A stretch of DNA of 16,623 nucleotides, taken from Candidatus Uhrbacteria bacterium. Lineage in GTDB: Bacteria > Patescibacteriota > Patescibacteriia > UBA9934 > GWF2-40-263. The stretch is taken from assembly GCA_018700535.1 (NCBI GenBank), contig JABITQ010000074.1, positions 1 to 16,623 of the forward strand. The letters run 5' to 3'. The notes beneath the pieces are model-generated. The model was not told where the DNA came from. It made no database searches and worked only from the letters and a program-made list of their open reading frames with translations. Positions 1-7,107 of this stretch are shown one piece after another. The position numbers and the translations under genes were made by a program. Each line of letters begins with the position of its first letter. The first letter of the stretch is position 1.

Positions 1-67
1 TAATTCCTACACTGAGAAACAGCGCGAGGAGAAAGCCAGCTAGAAATGATCGTTGCGGATGTCTCAT
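1..67 (-). CDS. N-terminus of a secreted or membrane protein (partial, runs off left edge)
   Basis: An ATG at 65-67 on the minus strand opens a frame that stays open to base 1, giving 22 codons. The visible residues start MRHPQRSF and continue as a hydrophobic run (LAGFLLALFLSVG). A basic N-terminus followed by a hydrophobic core is typical of a signal peptide or first membrane helix. The start lies only 2 bases after the stop codon of the 622-residue envelope gene, and a GAAGAA purine stretch precedes it, so the two genes are probably co-transcribed and perhaps translationally coupled. Family and function cannot be told from 22 residues. Confidence 0.6.
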   Translation of the reverse strand, partial: MRHPQRSFLAGFLLALFLSVGI

Positions 68-69
68 GA

Positions 70-1938
70 TTATTCTTCAGTCTCTGTATTATCAGGCAGA
101 GTCTCCCCTTCACCATCTGATGCCTGTGTTTGTGTTTGACACTCATCTACACTCGGGACTCCATCACAACAATATTCTCCCGTTGAAGCCCCGTCACAAC
201 TAGCTTCGTCTGTTGATGGGTACATGCAGATTTGGTAACTACTCTTGATCTCGTTTGAAAAGACGGGGTAATAATTCCACCCACCCTCTTCGTTTGAAAC
301 GAGTGTTGGGTGCTGAATTGATAAGCAAGAAACTTCAGACTCGCTTGAAATGTCGCAGCCGTCAGGGGTAACTCCCTCTCTATACTCATCTGACTTACGA
401 ACAGAAAACCACATTTCGTAGTAAGGATCTGGCCACATGGAAATAGCAGAAGTTCTGATTGTTGAAGCTTTTAGGTATGTATTGAATGTAGCCGTTACAT
501 CATTAGACTGACTGATTTCATCATCGAGCGCTTCAGGTGAAAGCGAAACAATGTGAGGAACGGTGTCTTCAATTTCGTTTGATGTTGTAAACGTATAAGC
601 ATGATCATCGCTGTCATCACCATCTTCACACTCAACTGCGTCACTAGAAGATCCACATGCGTCGCCATCACTATCTCCATCGAGTGAGTTTGCCGCAGCA
701 TCTGTGAGTCCGTCCGCGATAGCAAATAGTGATTGCGGTGCTTCATCTCCATTAATCGACGCAGCTTTCCCAGTTACAGTTAGCTCATCGTTTCCAGGAA
801 GACAGTAGATTGTGTCACCACACGGGTCTTCGCTACATGAATCGAACGTTGTAAATGTTGCCGTTCTGTAACCATTTGAGATCTCGAAGGTTCCTTCTAC
901 ATTTGCACCAGCAGAATCTACAACCTCAATGTTTGTAAAGTAAACACCACTCGCGTCTTCATATGTTCCTGTTGTAGCAACAGGGTCCATCGCTTCACTA
1001 AAGCTCATCTCGATAGAGATGTTGCGAGCCTCGTCGTCGCCATCGTCTGGAATAGTTGTTGTGACAGTTGGTGGAGTAAGGTCGATTTCTGTTGAAACTT
1101 CGAATGTCCATTCGTATCCACCTGAGTAAGTTCCGGTAAATGCAGCATCACCGTCCTCTGTTTCGATATTCGTCGTAAGCTTTACGGTGTAGTTTGTGTC
1201 TTCTTCGGATGAGCCAAGATAATCAATTGGATCGAAGACGAAAATTTCTGATGCTTCGTTGTACGTTACAACCACCTCGTCAGCTGTAAACGCAGAGCTC
1301 TCACCATCCTCTGTTGCGTAAATAATTACAGAGTCAACATTCAGGGCAGACCCACCTGTCTCATAGTCACTCACCATTGTAGACAGATCGATCGCTTCTT
1401 TAAACGTCACAAAGATCTTTGTGTTACGCGGAATCTCTGTTGCATTTCGTGATGGGTAGTGATCATCAAGAATTCCTCCACCAAGAGAACCTGAAAGCGG
1501 CTCTGCATAACGATCAGCAGTCGAACTAGATTCTGTTCCGTATGCAGCATCGAGCAATCGGTTCAAGATAAAAGTGGTAATTGAGTACGAAGTAAAAATA
1601 ATAAACAACCCAATAACCGCTTGGCGCAAAATTTTCTTTGCCTTATCAACTGGCTCTGGGCGACCTGCAGCAGTGAACCAGAGGTACCCCGCGTAAATAA
1701 TCAATGAAACAAAAACGAGCCCAACAACTGAAAGTGCGATGCGAATAAAACGCGCAACAAGTACACCAATAGACTCTTGTGAAAGTGTGGATGCATCTGC
1801 AAATGTATCGAAAGATGTTTGCGCATGCGCAACTTCAATACCAGCTGATAAAATAGATGATAAACAAAAAACCACTACGGCAAATATAACCGCGTGTCGC
1901 AGAACATTAAGCATGGGTGTTTTGAGGAGACGTTGCAT
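70..1938 (-). CDS. Envelope protein: signal peptide, T4SS pilin-like two-helix segment, Ig-like repeats
   Basis: A 622-residue protein. Residues 1-39 read as a signal peptide ending in AHA. Two membrane helices follow at about 58-90 and 105-127, separated by a basic loop; the spacing and the YAGYLWFTAAG motif resemble the T4SS_pilin family frequent in Patescibacteria. The rest (about 160-600) appears extracytoplasmic: three stretches resemble SbsA-type bacterial Ig-like domains (about 160-283, 290-453 and 460-590), each opening with a P-x-(D/N)...S/TF-(S/K)-EA type pattern. Residues 420-445 are an Asp-rich DSDGDACG-type segment that could bind calcium. The last 70 residues are Cys-rich. The ATG at 1938 is preceded by AGAGG 11 bases upstream. 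The role is probably a surface or adhesion component; the ligand is unknown. The domain calls come from pattern recognition, not a search. Confidence 0.75.
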   Translation of the reverse strand: MQRLLKTPMLNVLRHAVIFAVVVFCLSSILSAGIEVAHAQTSFDTFADASTLSQESIGVLVARFIRIALSVVGLVFVSLIIYAGYLWFTAAGRPEPVDKAKKILRQAVIGLFIIFTSYSITTFILNRLLDAAYGTESSSTADRYAEPLSGSLGGGILDDHYPSRNATEIPRNTKIFVTFKEAIDLSTMVSDYETGGSALNVDSVIIYATEDGESSAFTADEVVVTYNEASEIFVFDPIDYLGSSEEDTNYTVKLTTNIETEDGDAAFTGTYSGGYEWTFEVSTEIDLTPPTVTTTIPDDGDDEARNISIEMSFSEAMDPVATTGTYEDASGVYFTNIEVVDSAGANVEGTFEISNGYRTATFTTFDSCSEDPCGDTIYCLPGNDELTVTGKAASINGDEAPQSLFAIADGLTDAAANSLDGDSDGDACGSSSDAVECEDGDDSDDHAYTFTTSNEIEDTVPHIVSLSPEALDDEISQSNDVTATFNTYLKASTIRTSAISMWPDPYYEMWFSVRKSDEYREGVTPDGCDISSESEVSCLSIQHPTLVSNEEGGWNYYPVFSNEIKSSYQICMYPSTDEASCDGASTGEYCCDGVPSVDECQTQTQASDGEGETLPDNTETEE

Positions 1939-1965
1939 GTAAAAATTCGCCTCTTGCGTAACACT

Positions 1966-1971
1966 ATTGTA
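1966..1971 (-). promoter_or_regulatory. Candidate -10 box for the 622-residue envelope gene
   Basis: TACAAT on the minus strand lies 27 bases upstream of the ATG at 1938 and would start a message that includes the AGAGG ribosome-binding site at 1950-1954. No convincing -35 hexamer is seen 16-18 bases upstream, so this is weak. It lies downstream of the strong yqeY terminator, which is why a separate promoter is expected here. Confidence 0.25.
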
Positions 1972-2012
1972 GCTTATTTTTCTGTCCTTGGCTTTCTAAA
2001 TCTGTGGAAAAC

Positions 2013-2040
2013 AAAAACACCTCCCTGTAGGGAGGTGTTT
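2013..2040 (-). terminator. Rho-independent terminator after yqeY
   Basis: An 11-bp perfect stem (2015-2025 with 2030-2040, 4-base loop) is GC-rich in its core. On the minus strand it is followed by a five-T run. It begins 12 bases after the stop codon of the yqeY fusion gene. Confidence 0.9.
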
Positions 2041-2051
2041 AAAATTTGTTG

Positions 2052-2792
2052 TTAAACGATGACGTTGAGGTACACCGATGCAATCGAGAACAGCCCAGCG
2101 ACTACAACAGTACCAATCACTCCATTAGCCATCAGTGACATAGCACTTGCATGACCATCATCGCGCATTGATGAAGTCATATAGCCAAACCCTCCCTTAA
2201 GAAGATTCGCCACACTCACCACACCAAACCACAGCACAAGCACACGGAATACGCGCAACCCTCCTTCAATCCAGGCAGAAGCCTCATTGGTATCGATCAT
2301 TGGAATTGCAGCAAGTGCATCTGTTGGAAAAACGAGCACTACAATCAGCATCGCAAGAAGCTTCTGCACGATTGCTTTAACGCGGTTTCCATCTGCACCA
2401 CCCGCAACAGCTTTCATAGCAACCCCCATTGCCTTCCCCATGTCAGGCATTCCACTTGCACCACTATCCTGAACAGCTTTTGTGACAACTGTCTCAAGCT
2501 CTTCATCTGACATCTGTGCAGGTAGGTAGATTTCTAAAATCGCAAGCTCAGTTGAAACTCCTTCAGCTAAATCATCGCGCCCAGCAGACATAAAAGATTC
2601 GAGTGAATCTTTTAACTGCTTTACCTGACTCTTAATGACAGCTGTCACTTCTTCTTCTGTAAGCTCGCGCTGCGTATCAATCTCTTTGTTCTTGATAGCA
2701 GAACGCAACAAACGCAACGTTGATAACGTTACGCTGTCTTTTGCCTTCATGGCAGTCTTCATGTTTGTTGCGATCTTCTCTGAAAGAGACAT
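2052..2792 (-). CDS. yqeY: YqeY (GatB/YqeY) domain fused to a secreted, T4SS pilin-like membrane domain
   Basis: A 246-residue protein in two parts. Residues 1-147 match a complete GatB/YqeY protein: MSLSEKI opening, TLRLLRSAIKNKEI, EEVTAVIKSQVKQ, EIYLPAQMSDEEL and the final MGKAMGVAMKAV...G..V...V segment. YqeY resembles the tRNA-binding tail of the GatB amidotransferase subunit; its role is unclear. A free YqeY would stop near residue 147. Here the frame continues from Met148 into a signal-peptide-like stretch (LIVVLVFPTDALA, cleavage likely after ALA) and two membrane helices (about 180-200 and 222-245) with a LLKGGFGYMTSS loop like small pilin-like membrane proteins. It lies 14 bases downstream of rpsU, and rpsU-yqeY linkage is conserved in other bacteria. 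It has no clear ribosome-binding site. It could be a true fusion, or two products made from one frame with an internal start at 2349-2351. Confidence 0.85.
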   Translation of the reverse strand: MSLSEKIATNMKTAMKAKDSVTLSTLRLLRSAIKNKEIDTQRELTEEEVTAVIKSQVKQLKDSLESFMSAGRDDLAEGVSTELAILEIYLPAQMSDEELETVVTKAVQDSGASGMPDMGKAMGVAMKAVAGGADGNRVKAIVQKLLAMLIVVLVFPTDALAAIPMIDTNEASAWIEGGLRVFRVLVLWFGVVSVANLLKGGFGYMTSSMRDDGHASAMSLMANGVIGTVVVAGLFSIASVYLNVIV

Positions 2793-2806
2793 ACGCTTTT
2801 GTTTGT

Positions 2807-3046
2807 TTACCTTCGACGACGTCGGCGGTCTTCAACGAGCTGTCCAATGCGGATCAAGTACTCGCGTTTTGCAGTCACCTTAAGACGACGCAATGCGCTA
2901 CGCTTAAGTTTTGACTTGCTGTCATCTCCAGCATGAAAACGAATCTTGCGAGCAGTAAGCATAGAACCACTCTGCTGAACACGTTTGCTGAAGCGACGGT
3001 AAAGCCCTTCAAAGCTTTCTCCTTTTCGGCGTTTGATATCTAACAC
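2807..3046 (-). CDS. rpsU: Small ribosomal subunit protein bS21
   Basis: A 79-residue, very basic protein of the bS21 family, which sits on the 30S platform near the 3' end of 16S rRNA and helps mRNA initiation. The family signature is visible: K-x-x-(K)-G-E-S-F-E-x-x-x-R-R-F near the N-terminus, a central R-K-I-R-F-H segment (usually R-x-R-x-F/Y) and a long basic helix (KSKLKRSALRRLK). It is slightly longer than the usual 58-71 residues and ends in six consecutive arginines. The start is GTG at 3044-3046, fixed by AAAGGAG at 3057-3063 with 10 bases of spacing. The promoter is at 3083-3111. It is first in an operon with yqeY. Confidence 0.92.
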   Translation of the reverse strand: MLDIKRRKGESFEGLYRRFSKRVQQSGSMLTARKIRFHAGDDSKSKLKRSALRRLKVTAKREYLIRIGQLVEDRRRRRR

Positions 3047-3082
3047 AAAAATTCAACTCCTTTAGACTAAATAAGCAGTGAG

Positions 3083-3111
3083 ATAATGCAAGATTCCACG
3101 ACTTTTGTCAA
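3083..3111 (-). promoter_or_regulatory. Promoter of rpsU-yqeY
   Basis: On the minus strand a perfect -35 TTGACA (3106-3111) is followed by a 17-base spacer and CATTAT (3083-3088, 4 of 6 to consensus). Transcription would start near 3076, giving a leader of about 30 bases that contains the AAAGGAG site. It lies just downstream of the hisS terminator. Confidence 0.7.
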
Positions 3112-3165
3112 TCCACAACCCCCACTCTATGCACGTCAGATATAGATAACATTGCGAAAACAACT

Positions 3166-3194
3166 AAAAAAGCATGCTTTCGCATGCTTTTTTT
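3166..3194 (-). terminator. Terminator after hisS (T-runs on both strands)
   Basis: A 12-bp stem (3166-3177 with 3182-3193) with the palindromic core GCATGC and a TTTC loop. On the minus strand it ends in six T, directly after the hisS stop codon at 3198. The plus strand also ends in seven T, so it may block readthrough in both directions. Confidence 0.88.
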
Positions 3195-3197
3195 AAC

Positions 3198-4619
3198 TTA
3201 TTTTACTGTTGAAATCGGTGACTGCACCACAGGTGCAACTCCTTGTTTAGAGGACAACTTCTTCTCTACCAAAGAAACCACCTTTTTCACATCAACAATC
3301 TCCTGAGCTCCTGAATCCATATCTCGGATGATTATTGTGCCATCAAGCACTTCTTTTTGACCAAGGATAAGCGTGAGTTGCACACCAACCTTATTAGCCA
3401 CCTCAAGCTGAGCTTTGAGTGCGTTCTTTCCAAATGCCTCAGCCATTGGGATTCCAGCCTGACGGAATTCCTCAAAAAGCTTCAACCCTACACGACGCGA
3501 TGCATCACCAAGCTGTGCAAAGAACACAGCTGGTTGTGGTCGCTGTGGCGGATTGATGTCTTTGTCAGACAACGCTCGAGCAATACGCTCGATACCAAGA
3601 GCAAATCCACATGCTGGTGTCTCACGTCCACCAAGTGCTTCTACAAGACCATCGTATCGCCCTCCACCACCAAGTGCATTCTGTGCTTTGTTTGGATCTG
3701 AATCCGCAAGAATGAACTCGAAGACGGTGTGTGTGTAGTAATCAAGTCCGCGAACCAAGTACGGATTAAGTTCAAATGGAATCTCGATATCCTCCATAAA
3801 CTCCAACACCTTCATGAAGTGATCCTTTGACTTGTCATCAAGCCAATCAAGAATCTGTGGAGCACCTTCGAGCAATTCACGAGTCACTTCCTCTTTACTA
3901 TCAAGAAGTCTCAAAGGATTCTTTTGCAAGCGACGCTTGTCGTCATCTGAAAGCTTGCTGCGGTGCTGACGGAAATACGCAACGAGTTCTGCCAAGTACG
4001 CTTGACGACAGTCGTATGTTCCGATGGAGTTGATCTGAACTTTCACATCAAGACCGAGATCTTTAAAAATTTGCATCCCGAGCACGATAAGCTGTGCGTC
4101 TACAATCGGCTCTGAAGCACCAAAGCTCTCAAACCCAAGCTGGTAAAACTGACGGAAGCGACCAGCCTGTGGACGGTCGTGTCGGAACATAGGCCCTTGA
4201 TACCAAAGCTTTACGGGCTGAGGACGATCAAGCATTCCATGCGTAATGTATGCACGTGCTGCTGATGCTGTTGCCTCTGGACGCAACGCGACATTGCGAT
4301 TTGAAGGATCAGCAAAGGTGTACATCTCCTTATCGATAACATCAGTCCCTTTTCCAATTGTACGCAAGAACAAATCTGTACGCTCCAAAATTGGAAGATC
4401 AATGCGATCAAAGGTGTAAGCCTCAGCAATTGTGCGCGCAGTATCGCGAATAAAATTCCATCTCCCTTGCTCTTCTGGCAAGATGTCACGGAATCCACGC
4501 AAGAGCGTTGGTGTTGGTTTCACTTTCTTTTCAACTACCTCTTCTACCTTTGCAGCTTTCTTTACAACTTTTTTCTTTGTCTCTGCTTTTTTTGCGGGTT
4601 CTGGTTTTTTCTTTGGCAT
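3198..4619 (-). CDS. hisS: Histidyl-tRNA synthetase with a lysine-rich N-terminal extension
   Basis: Charges tRNA-His with histidine in the cytoplasm. With the ATG at 4617-4619 it is 473 residues. Class II motifs are all present: motif 2 around residues 142-160 (GPMFRHDRPQAGRFRQF), the histidine-specific RGLDYYTHTVFEF at about 290-302, ALGGGGRYDGL at about 316-326, and motif 3 GFALGIERI at about 338-346. The last 100 residues form the anticodon-binding domain. Residues 1-37 are an added Lys/Ala/Pro/Glu-rich tail absent from typical HisS (about 420 residues). A TTG at 4649 would add ten residues but overlaps lepB; the ATG, 4 bases after the lepB stop, is preferred. Neither start has a clear Shine-Dalgarno site, so coupling to lepB translation is likely. 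Confidence 0.95.
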   Translation of the reverse strand: MPKKKPEPAKKAETKKKVVKKAAKVEEVVEKKVKPTPTLLRGFRDILPEEQGRWNFIRDTARTIAEAYTFDRIDLPILERTDLFLRTIGKGTDVIDKEMYTFADPSNRNVALRPEATASAARAYITHGMLDRPQPVKLWYQGPMFRHDRPQAGRFRQFYQLGFESFGASEPIVDAQLIVLGMQIFKDLGLDVKVQINSIGTYDCRQAYLAELVAYFRQHRSKLSDDDKRRLQKNPLRLLDSKEEVTRELLEGAPQILDWLDDKSKDHFMKVLEFMEDIEIPFELNPYLVRGLDYYTHTVFEFILADSDPNKAQNALGGGGRYDGLVEALGGRETPACGFALGIERIARALSDKDINPPQRPQPAVFFAQLGDASRRVGLKLFEEFRQAGIPMAEAFGKNALKAQLEVANKVGVQLTLILGQKEVLDGTIIIRDMDSGAQEIVDVKKVVSLVEKKLSSKQGVAPVVQSPISTVK

Positions 4620-4623
4620 AGAT

Positions 4624-5232
4624 CTAGAAATTATATTCTGGTAAATCAAAGGTGCTTATTCGTGAGATAGGTAAACCACGAACCCACACGCGTCCGACAA
4701 CGTTATCCTCACTGACCGCTCCAAACGATCGAGAGTCAAGACTCTCATCGCGATTATCTCCGAGAACAAAGTATTCTTCGGACGTAAGTGTAATACGCTC
4801 CTTTCCATTTGTTTGCTCTTCATCGATATACGTCTCCTCAAGCAAGAATCCATTTGGATAGTCTTCGTTGTACACCACCACGTTTCCGTTTGCGACCTCA
4901 ATGGTCTCACCAGGCAAGCCTACGACACGCTTGATGAAATACTGACTCGGATCACGTGGATACTTGAACACGACAATCTCTCCACGAAACGGTTCGCGAA
5001 ACCTGTAAGAGATTTCGTCGATGATCAAGTATTCCCTGTCGTAAAAGTTTGGTTCCATCGAAGCGCCTTTTACATAAAAAGGCTGGATCAAGAAGTAACG
5101 AATGGGAATAATAATTGCACTCGAGATAATAATGATTTGCAGCACCTCTATTATAAAGGCGATCAACGCACCACCAACCGGACCAAAGCGTTCGTACAAC
5201 TTATTTTCAAAGGTTTCGAATCGAGAGGTCAT
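4624..5232 (-). CDS. lepB: Signal peptidase I
   Basis: A membrane-bound serine protease that removes signal peptides on the outer face of the cytoplasmic membrane. The protein has 202 residues. One membrane helix spans about 22-45, followed by the catalytic Ser58 in GASMEP, the catalytic Lys101 in YFIKRVVGLPGE and the conserved C-terminal box VLGDNRDESLDSRSFG at 156-171. Length and layout match the short Gram-positive-type enzymes. The ATG at 5232 is in the expected place; the upstream purines (AGTAAAG) are only a weak ribosome-binding site. It is first in a unit with hisS, which starts 4 bases after its stop. Two neighbouring products on the same strand carry signal peptides that it could process. 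I found no convincing promoter between lepB and the palindrome at 5295-5367. Confidence 0.95.
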   Translation of the reverse strand: MTSRFETFENKLYERFGPVGGALIAFIIEVLQIIIISSAIIIPIRYFLIQPFYVKGASMEPNFYDREYLIIDEISYRFREPFRGEIVVFKYPRDPSQYFIKRVVGLPGETIEVANGNVVVYNEDYPNGFLLEETYIDEEQTNGKERITLTSEEYFVLGDNRDESLDSRSFGAVSEDNVVGRVWVRGLPISRISTFDLPEYNF

Positions 5233-5264
5233 GCTTTACTAATTTCGAGAGTAAAATCTCTTCC

Positions 5265-5285
5265 ACCCTATCAAAAAAATAGGGT
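5265..5285. repeat. Short inverted repeat upstream of lepB
   Basis: ACCCTAT (5265-5271) and ATAGGGT (5279-5285) pair around an A-rich loop. It sits between the lepB start and the large palindrome. It could be a small leader hairpin of the lepB message, but no function can be assigned. Confidence 0.4.
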
Positions 5286-5294
5286 CTGGGCAAG

Positions 5295-5367
5295 GGTTCA
5301 ACATAGTGCTATACAAAGCCCAAGTTTGTATATATATAAACTTGGACTTTATATAGCACCTTGAACC
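5295..5367. repeat. 73-bp long imperfect palindrome between divergent lepB and the LCP gene
   Basis: The arms run 5295-5330 and 5335-5367, starting GGTTCAA and ending TTGAACC, and meet at an AT-only centre. By hand, about 30 base pairs form with two mismatches, one possible G-T pair and one small internal loop (5302-5305 against 5360). The right arm contains the -35 hexamer of the LCP promoter. A T-run is lacking on either side, so it is not an ordinary terminator. It could be a regulator-binding region, a cruciform, or a small non-autonomous mobile element. Confidence 0.85.
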
Positions 5368-5389
5368 AATTTTGTGATCACGATAGAAT
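5361..5389 (+). promoter_or_regulatory. Promoter of the LCP-family gene
   Basis: TTGAAC (5361-5366, in the outer end of the palindrome), 17-base spacer, TAGAAT (5384-5389, 5 of 6). The predicted start of transcription near 5396 leaves only about 9 bases before the ATG at 5405, with no Shine-Dalgarno site. Confidence 0.55.
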
Positions 5390-5404
5390 AAGTCTTGCAC
5401 AACT

Positions 5405-7042
5405 ATGCACAAACCGAAGATAGACTTGCTTAAAGAAAAATATGATATAGGAGCGCCTAAAAAGACGCCGCTTCTTTTTTTTGGTCGCACACTCACGATT
5501 ATCATTGGTATCATCGTAACCACTGGAATGATTTTTTCATACCAAGTGAATACTTCAGCAGATAACAGCAACTTTCCAAACTTTTCGTTAGTTGGCACAA
5601 TTAAACACCTTGTCTCTTCAAACGAACGTGCACTCGATGGAGAAGACGATGATCGTGTAAATATTTTGCTTACAGGTGTCGGTGGCGCTGGTCATGATGG
5701 ACCACAGCTCACAGACACTATTATTTTTACCTCAATCAAACCTTCTACCAACGAAATCGCAATGATGTCTCTCCCCCGCGATATGACCGTACCTATTCCA
5801 GGTTACGGCTATCGCAAAGTGAACCATGCAAATGCCTATGGTGAGATGGAGAAGTATGGCTATGGACCAGAGCTTGCAACAGAAGTTATTGGCGATGTGC
5901 TTGATGAAGAGATTCAATACTACCTACGCGTCGACTTTAGTGGATTTGCAGAATTTATCGACGCCATTGGTGGCATTGATGTTTATGTAGACCAAACATT
6001 CACAGATCCAAATTACCCGTCACACGGAAAAGAAGATGACATGTGTGGGTACGAAGAGATAGTTGAGGAAGAGGAAGAAGTTAGCGAGACTGTAAGTGAG
6101 CTTGCAGCCATCCTCGAAATCGACACAGAAGAAAAAGGTATTCTTGAGATTACTGCTGAGGCAGAAAATGCACCAGAGGTTGTTCCAAATTACTCATGTC
6201 GCTTTGAAAGCATCACTTTTTATGAAGGGTGGACACATCTCGACGGTGACACCTCACTCAAGTTTGCTCGATCTCGTCATGGTAACAACGGTGAGGGTTC
6301 AGACTTTGCTCGATCACGTCGACAACAGAAAATCATTTTGGCTGTGAAGGATAAGGTGCTGAGCGCCTCAACCTTTTTAAACCCAACGCGAATCAGTCGC
6401 ATGCTCGAGACACTTGAAGATAACATTGCGACCAACCTCGATGTCTGGGAACTTGTTCGTCTTGCAAAAACATTTAAAGATCTCGACACTTCTAACATCA
6501 CACACCATGTCATTGATGCGTCGGTTGACTCCCCACTCTACGCAACTGTTCTTAACGGTGCCTACGTCCTCCTTCCAAAAAACGATGATTGGTCAGTGCT
6601 CCAAGGAATCACAGATGACATCTTTAATCCTGAAGCAGGTAGCGTAAACCAATTTGCAAACGTCCCAGATGACAAACCTCTCTTTGTAAAAGTTGAAATT
6701 CAAAACGGAACCAACATCACAGGCCTTGCATTCAAGACCTCGCAACTATTAGACGGACAAGGTTTCGATATCATCAAAATCGGCAACGCTGTCACACGTG
6801 ATTTTGAACACACAGTCATCTACGATCTCACAGATGGTCAGCGCTCTGACGAACTCAAAGCCTTGCGTGATTACCTGCAGGCAGACGTCACCATGACCGC
6901 CACTGGGTGGATGATCAGTGGCGACATTGTTCCAAAAGGAATTTCAGTGAGCAGCGACGACCACGCAGACCTCACAACAGAGAACAATGTGGACTTTCTC
7001 ATTATCTTGGGGCAGAACGCCTCATCACTTGCTAGAAACTAA
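5405..7042 (+). CDS. LytR-CpsA-Psr (LCP) family cell-wall glycopolymer transferase
   Basis: LCP enzymes attach polyprenyl-linked glycopolymers to peptidoglycan outside the cytoplasmic membrane. The 545-residue protein has a short cytoplasmic N-terminus, one membrane helix (about 28-47) and an LCP domain (about 85-320). Typical residues are visible: VNILLTGVGG, Asp104 in LTDTI, SLPRD at 122-126, RKVNHANAYG, and the paired ARSRHG and SDFARSRRQQ motifs at 288-308. A LytR_C-type domain (about 427-537, VKVEIQNGTNITGLA) follows. Within the LCP domain, residues 211-266 are an extra acidic stretch (five Glu in a row) bounded by Cys214 and Cys265, which might pair as a disulfide. No Shine-Dalgarno site precedes the ATG. 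It is divergent from lepB and ends at a terminator. Confidence 0.9.
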   Translation: MHKPKIDLLKEKYDIGAPKKTPLLFFGRTLTIIIGIIVTTGMIFSYQVNTSADNSNFPNFSLVGTIKHLVSSNERALDGEDDDRVNILLTGVGGAGHDGPQLTDTIIFTSIKPSTNEIAMMSLPRDMTVPIPGYGYRKVNHANAYGEMEKYGYGPELATEVIGDVLDEEIQYYLRVDFSGFAEFIDAIGGIDVYVDQTFTDPNYPSHGKEDDMCGYEEIVEEEEEVSETVSELAAILEIDTEEKGILEITAEAENAPEVVPNYSCRFESITFYEGWTHLDGDTSLKFARSRHGNNGEGSDFARSRRQQKIILAVKDKVLSASTFLNPTRISRMLETLEDNIATNLDVWELVRLAKTFKDLDTSNITHHVIDASVDSPLYATVLNGAYVLLPKNDDWSVLQGITDDIFNPEAGSVNQFANVPDDKPLFVKVEIQNGTNITGLAFKTSQLLDGQGFDIIKIGNAVTRDFEHTVIYDLTDGQRSDELKALRDYLQADVTMTATGWMISGDIVPKGISVSSDDHADLTTENNVDFLIILGQNASSLARN

Positions 7043-7045
7043 ACT

Positions 7046-7071
7046 AAACATGGCCAAAATGGCCATGTTTT
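7046..7071 (+). terminator. Terminator after the LCP gene
   Basis: An 11-bp perfect stem (7046-7056 with 7060-7070) with a 3-base A loop and a short, broken T-run. It begins 4 bases after the LCP stop codon. Its 3' edge overlaps the proposed der -35 region. Confidence 0.75.
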
Positions 7072-7097
7072 GTTATTGTCCTGCCATTCAGTACAAT
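7070..7097 (+). promoter_or_regulatory. Candidate promoter of der-pth-dprA
   Basis: TTGTTA (7070-7075), 16-base spacer, TACAAT (7092-7097, 5 of 6). Predicted transcription start is near 7104, only about 4 bases before the ATG at 7108. An AGGAG at 7101-7105 is present but sits just 2 bases from the ATG, too close for normal use. Confidence 0.4.
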
Positions 7098-7107
7098 AGA
7101 AGGAGTT

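Noticed and set aside
4813..5364. Plus-strand open frame of 183 codons antisense to lepB and running through the palindrome
   Set aside because: It lies opposite the clear lepB gene, has no recognisable motif and no ribosome-binding site, and includes the palindrome as coding sequence.
5295..5367. GGTTCAA arm as the T-loop of a tRNA gene
   Set aside because: There is no acceptor stem, D-arm or anticodon arm, and the motif is simply the end of the palindrome.
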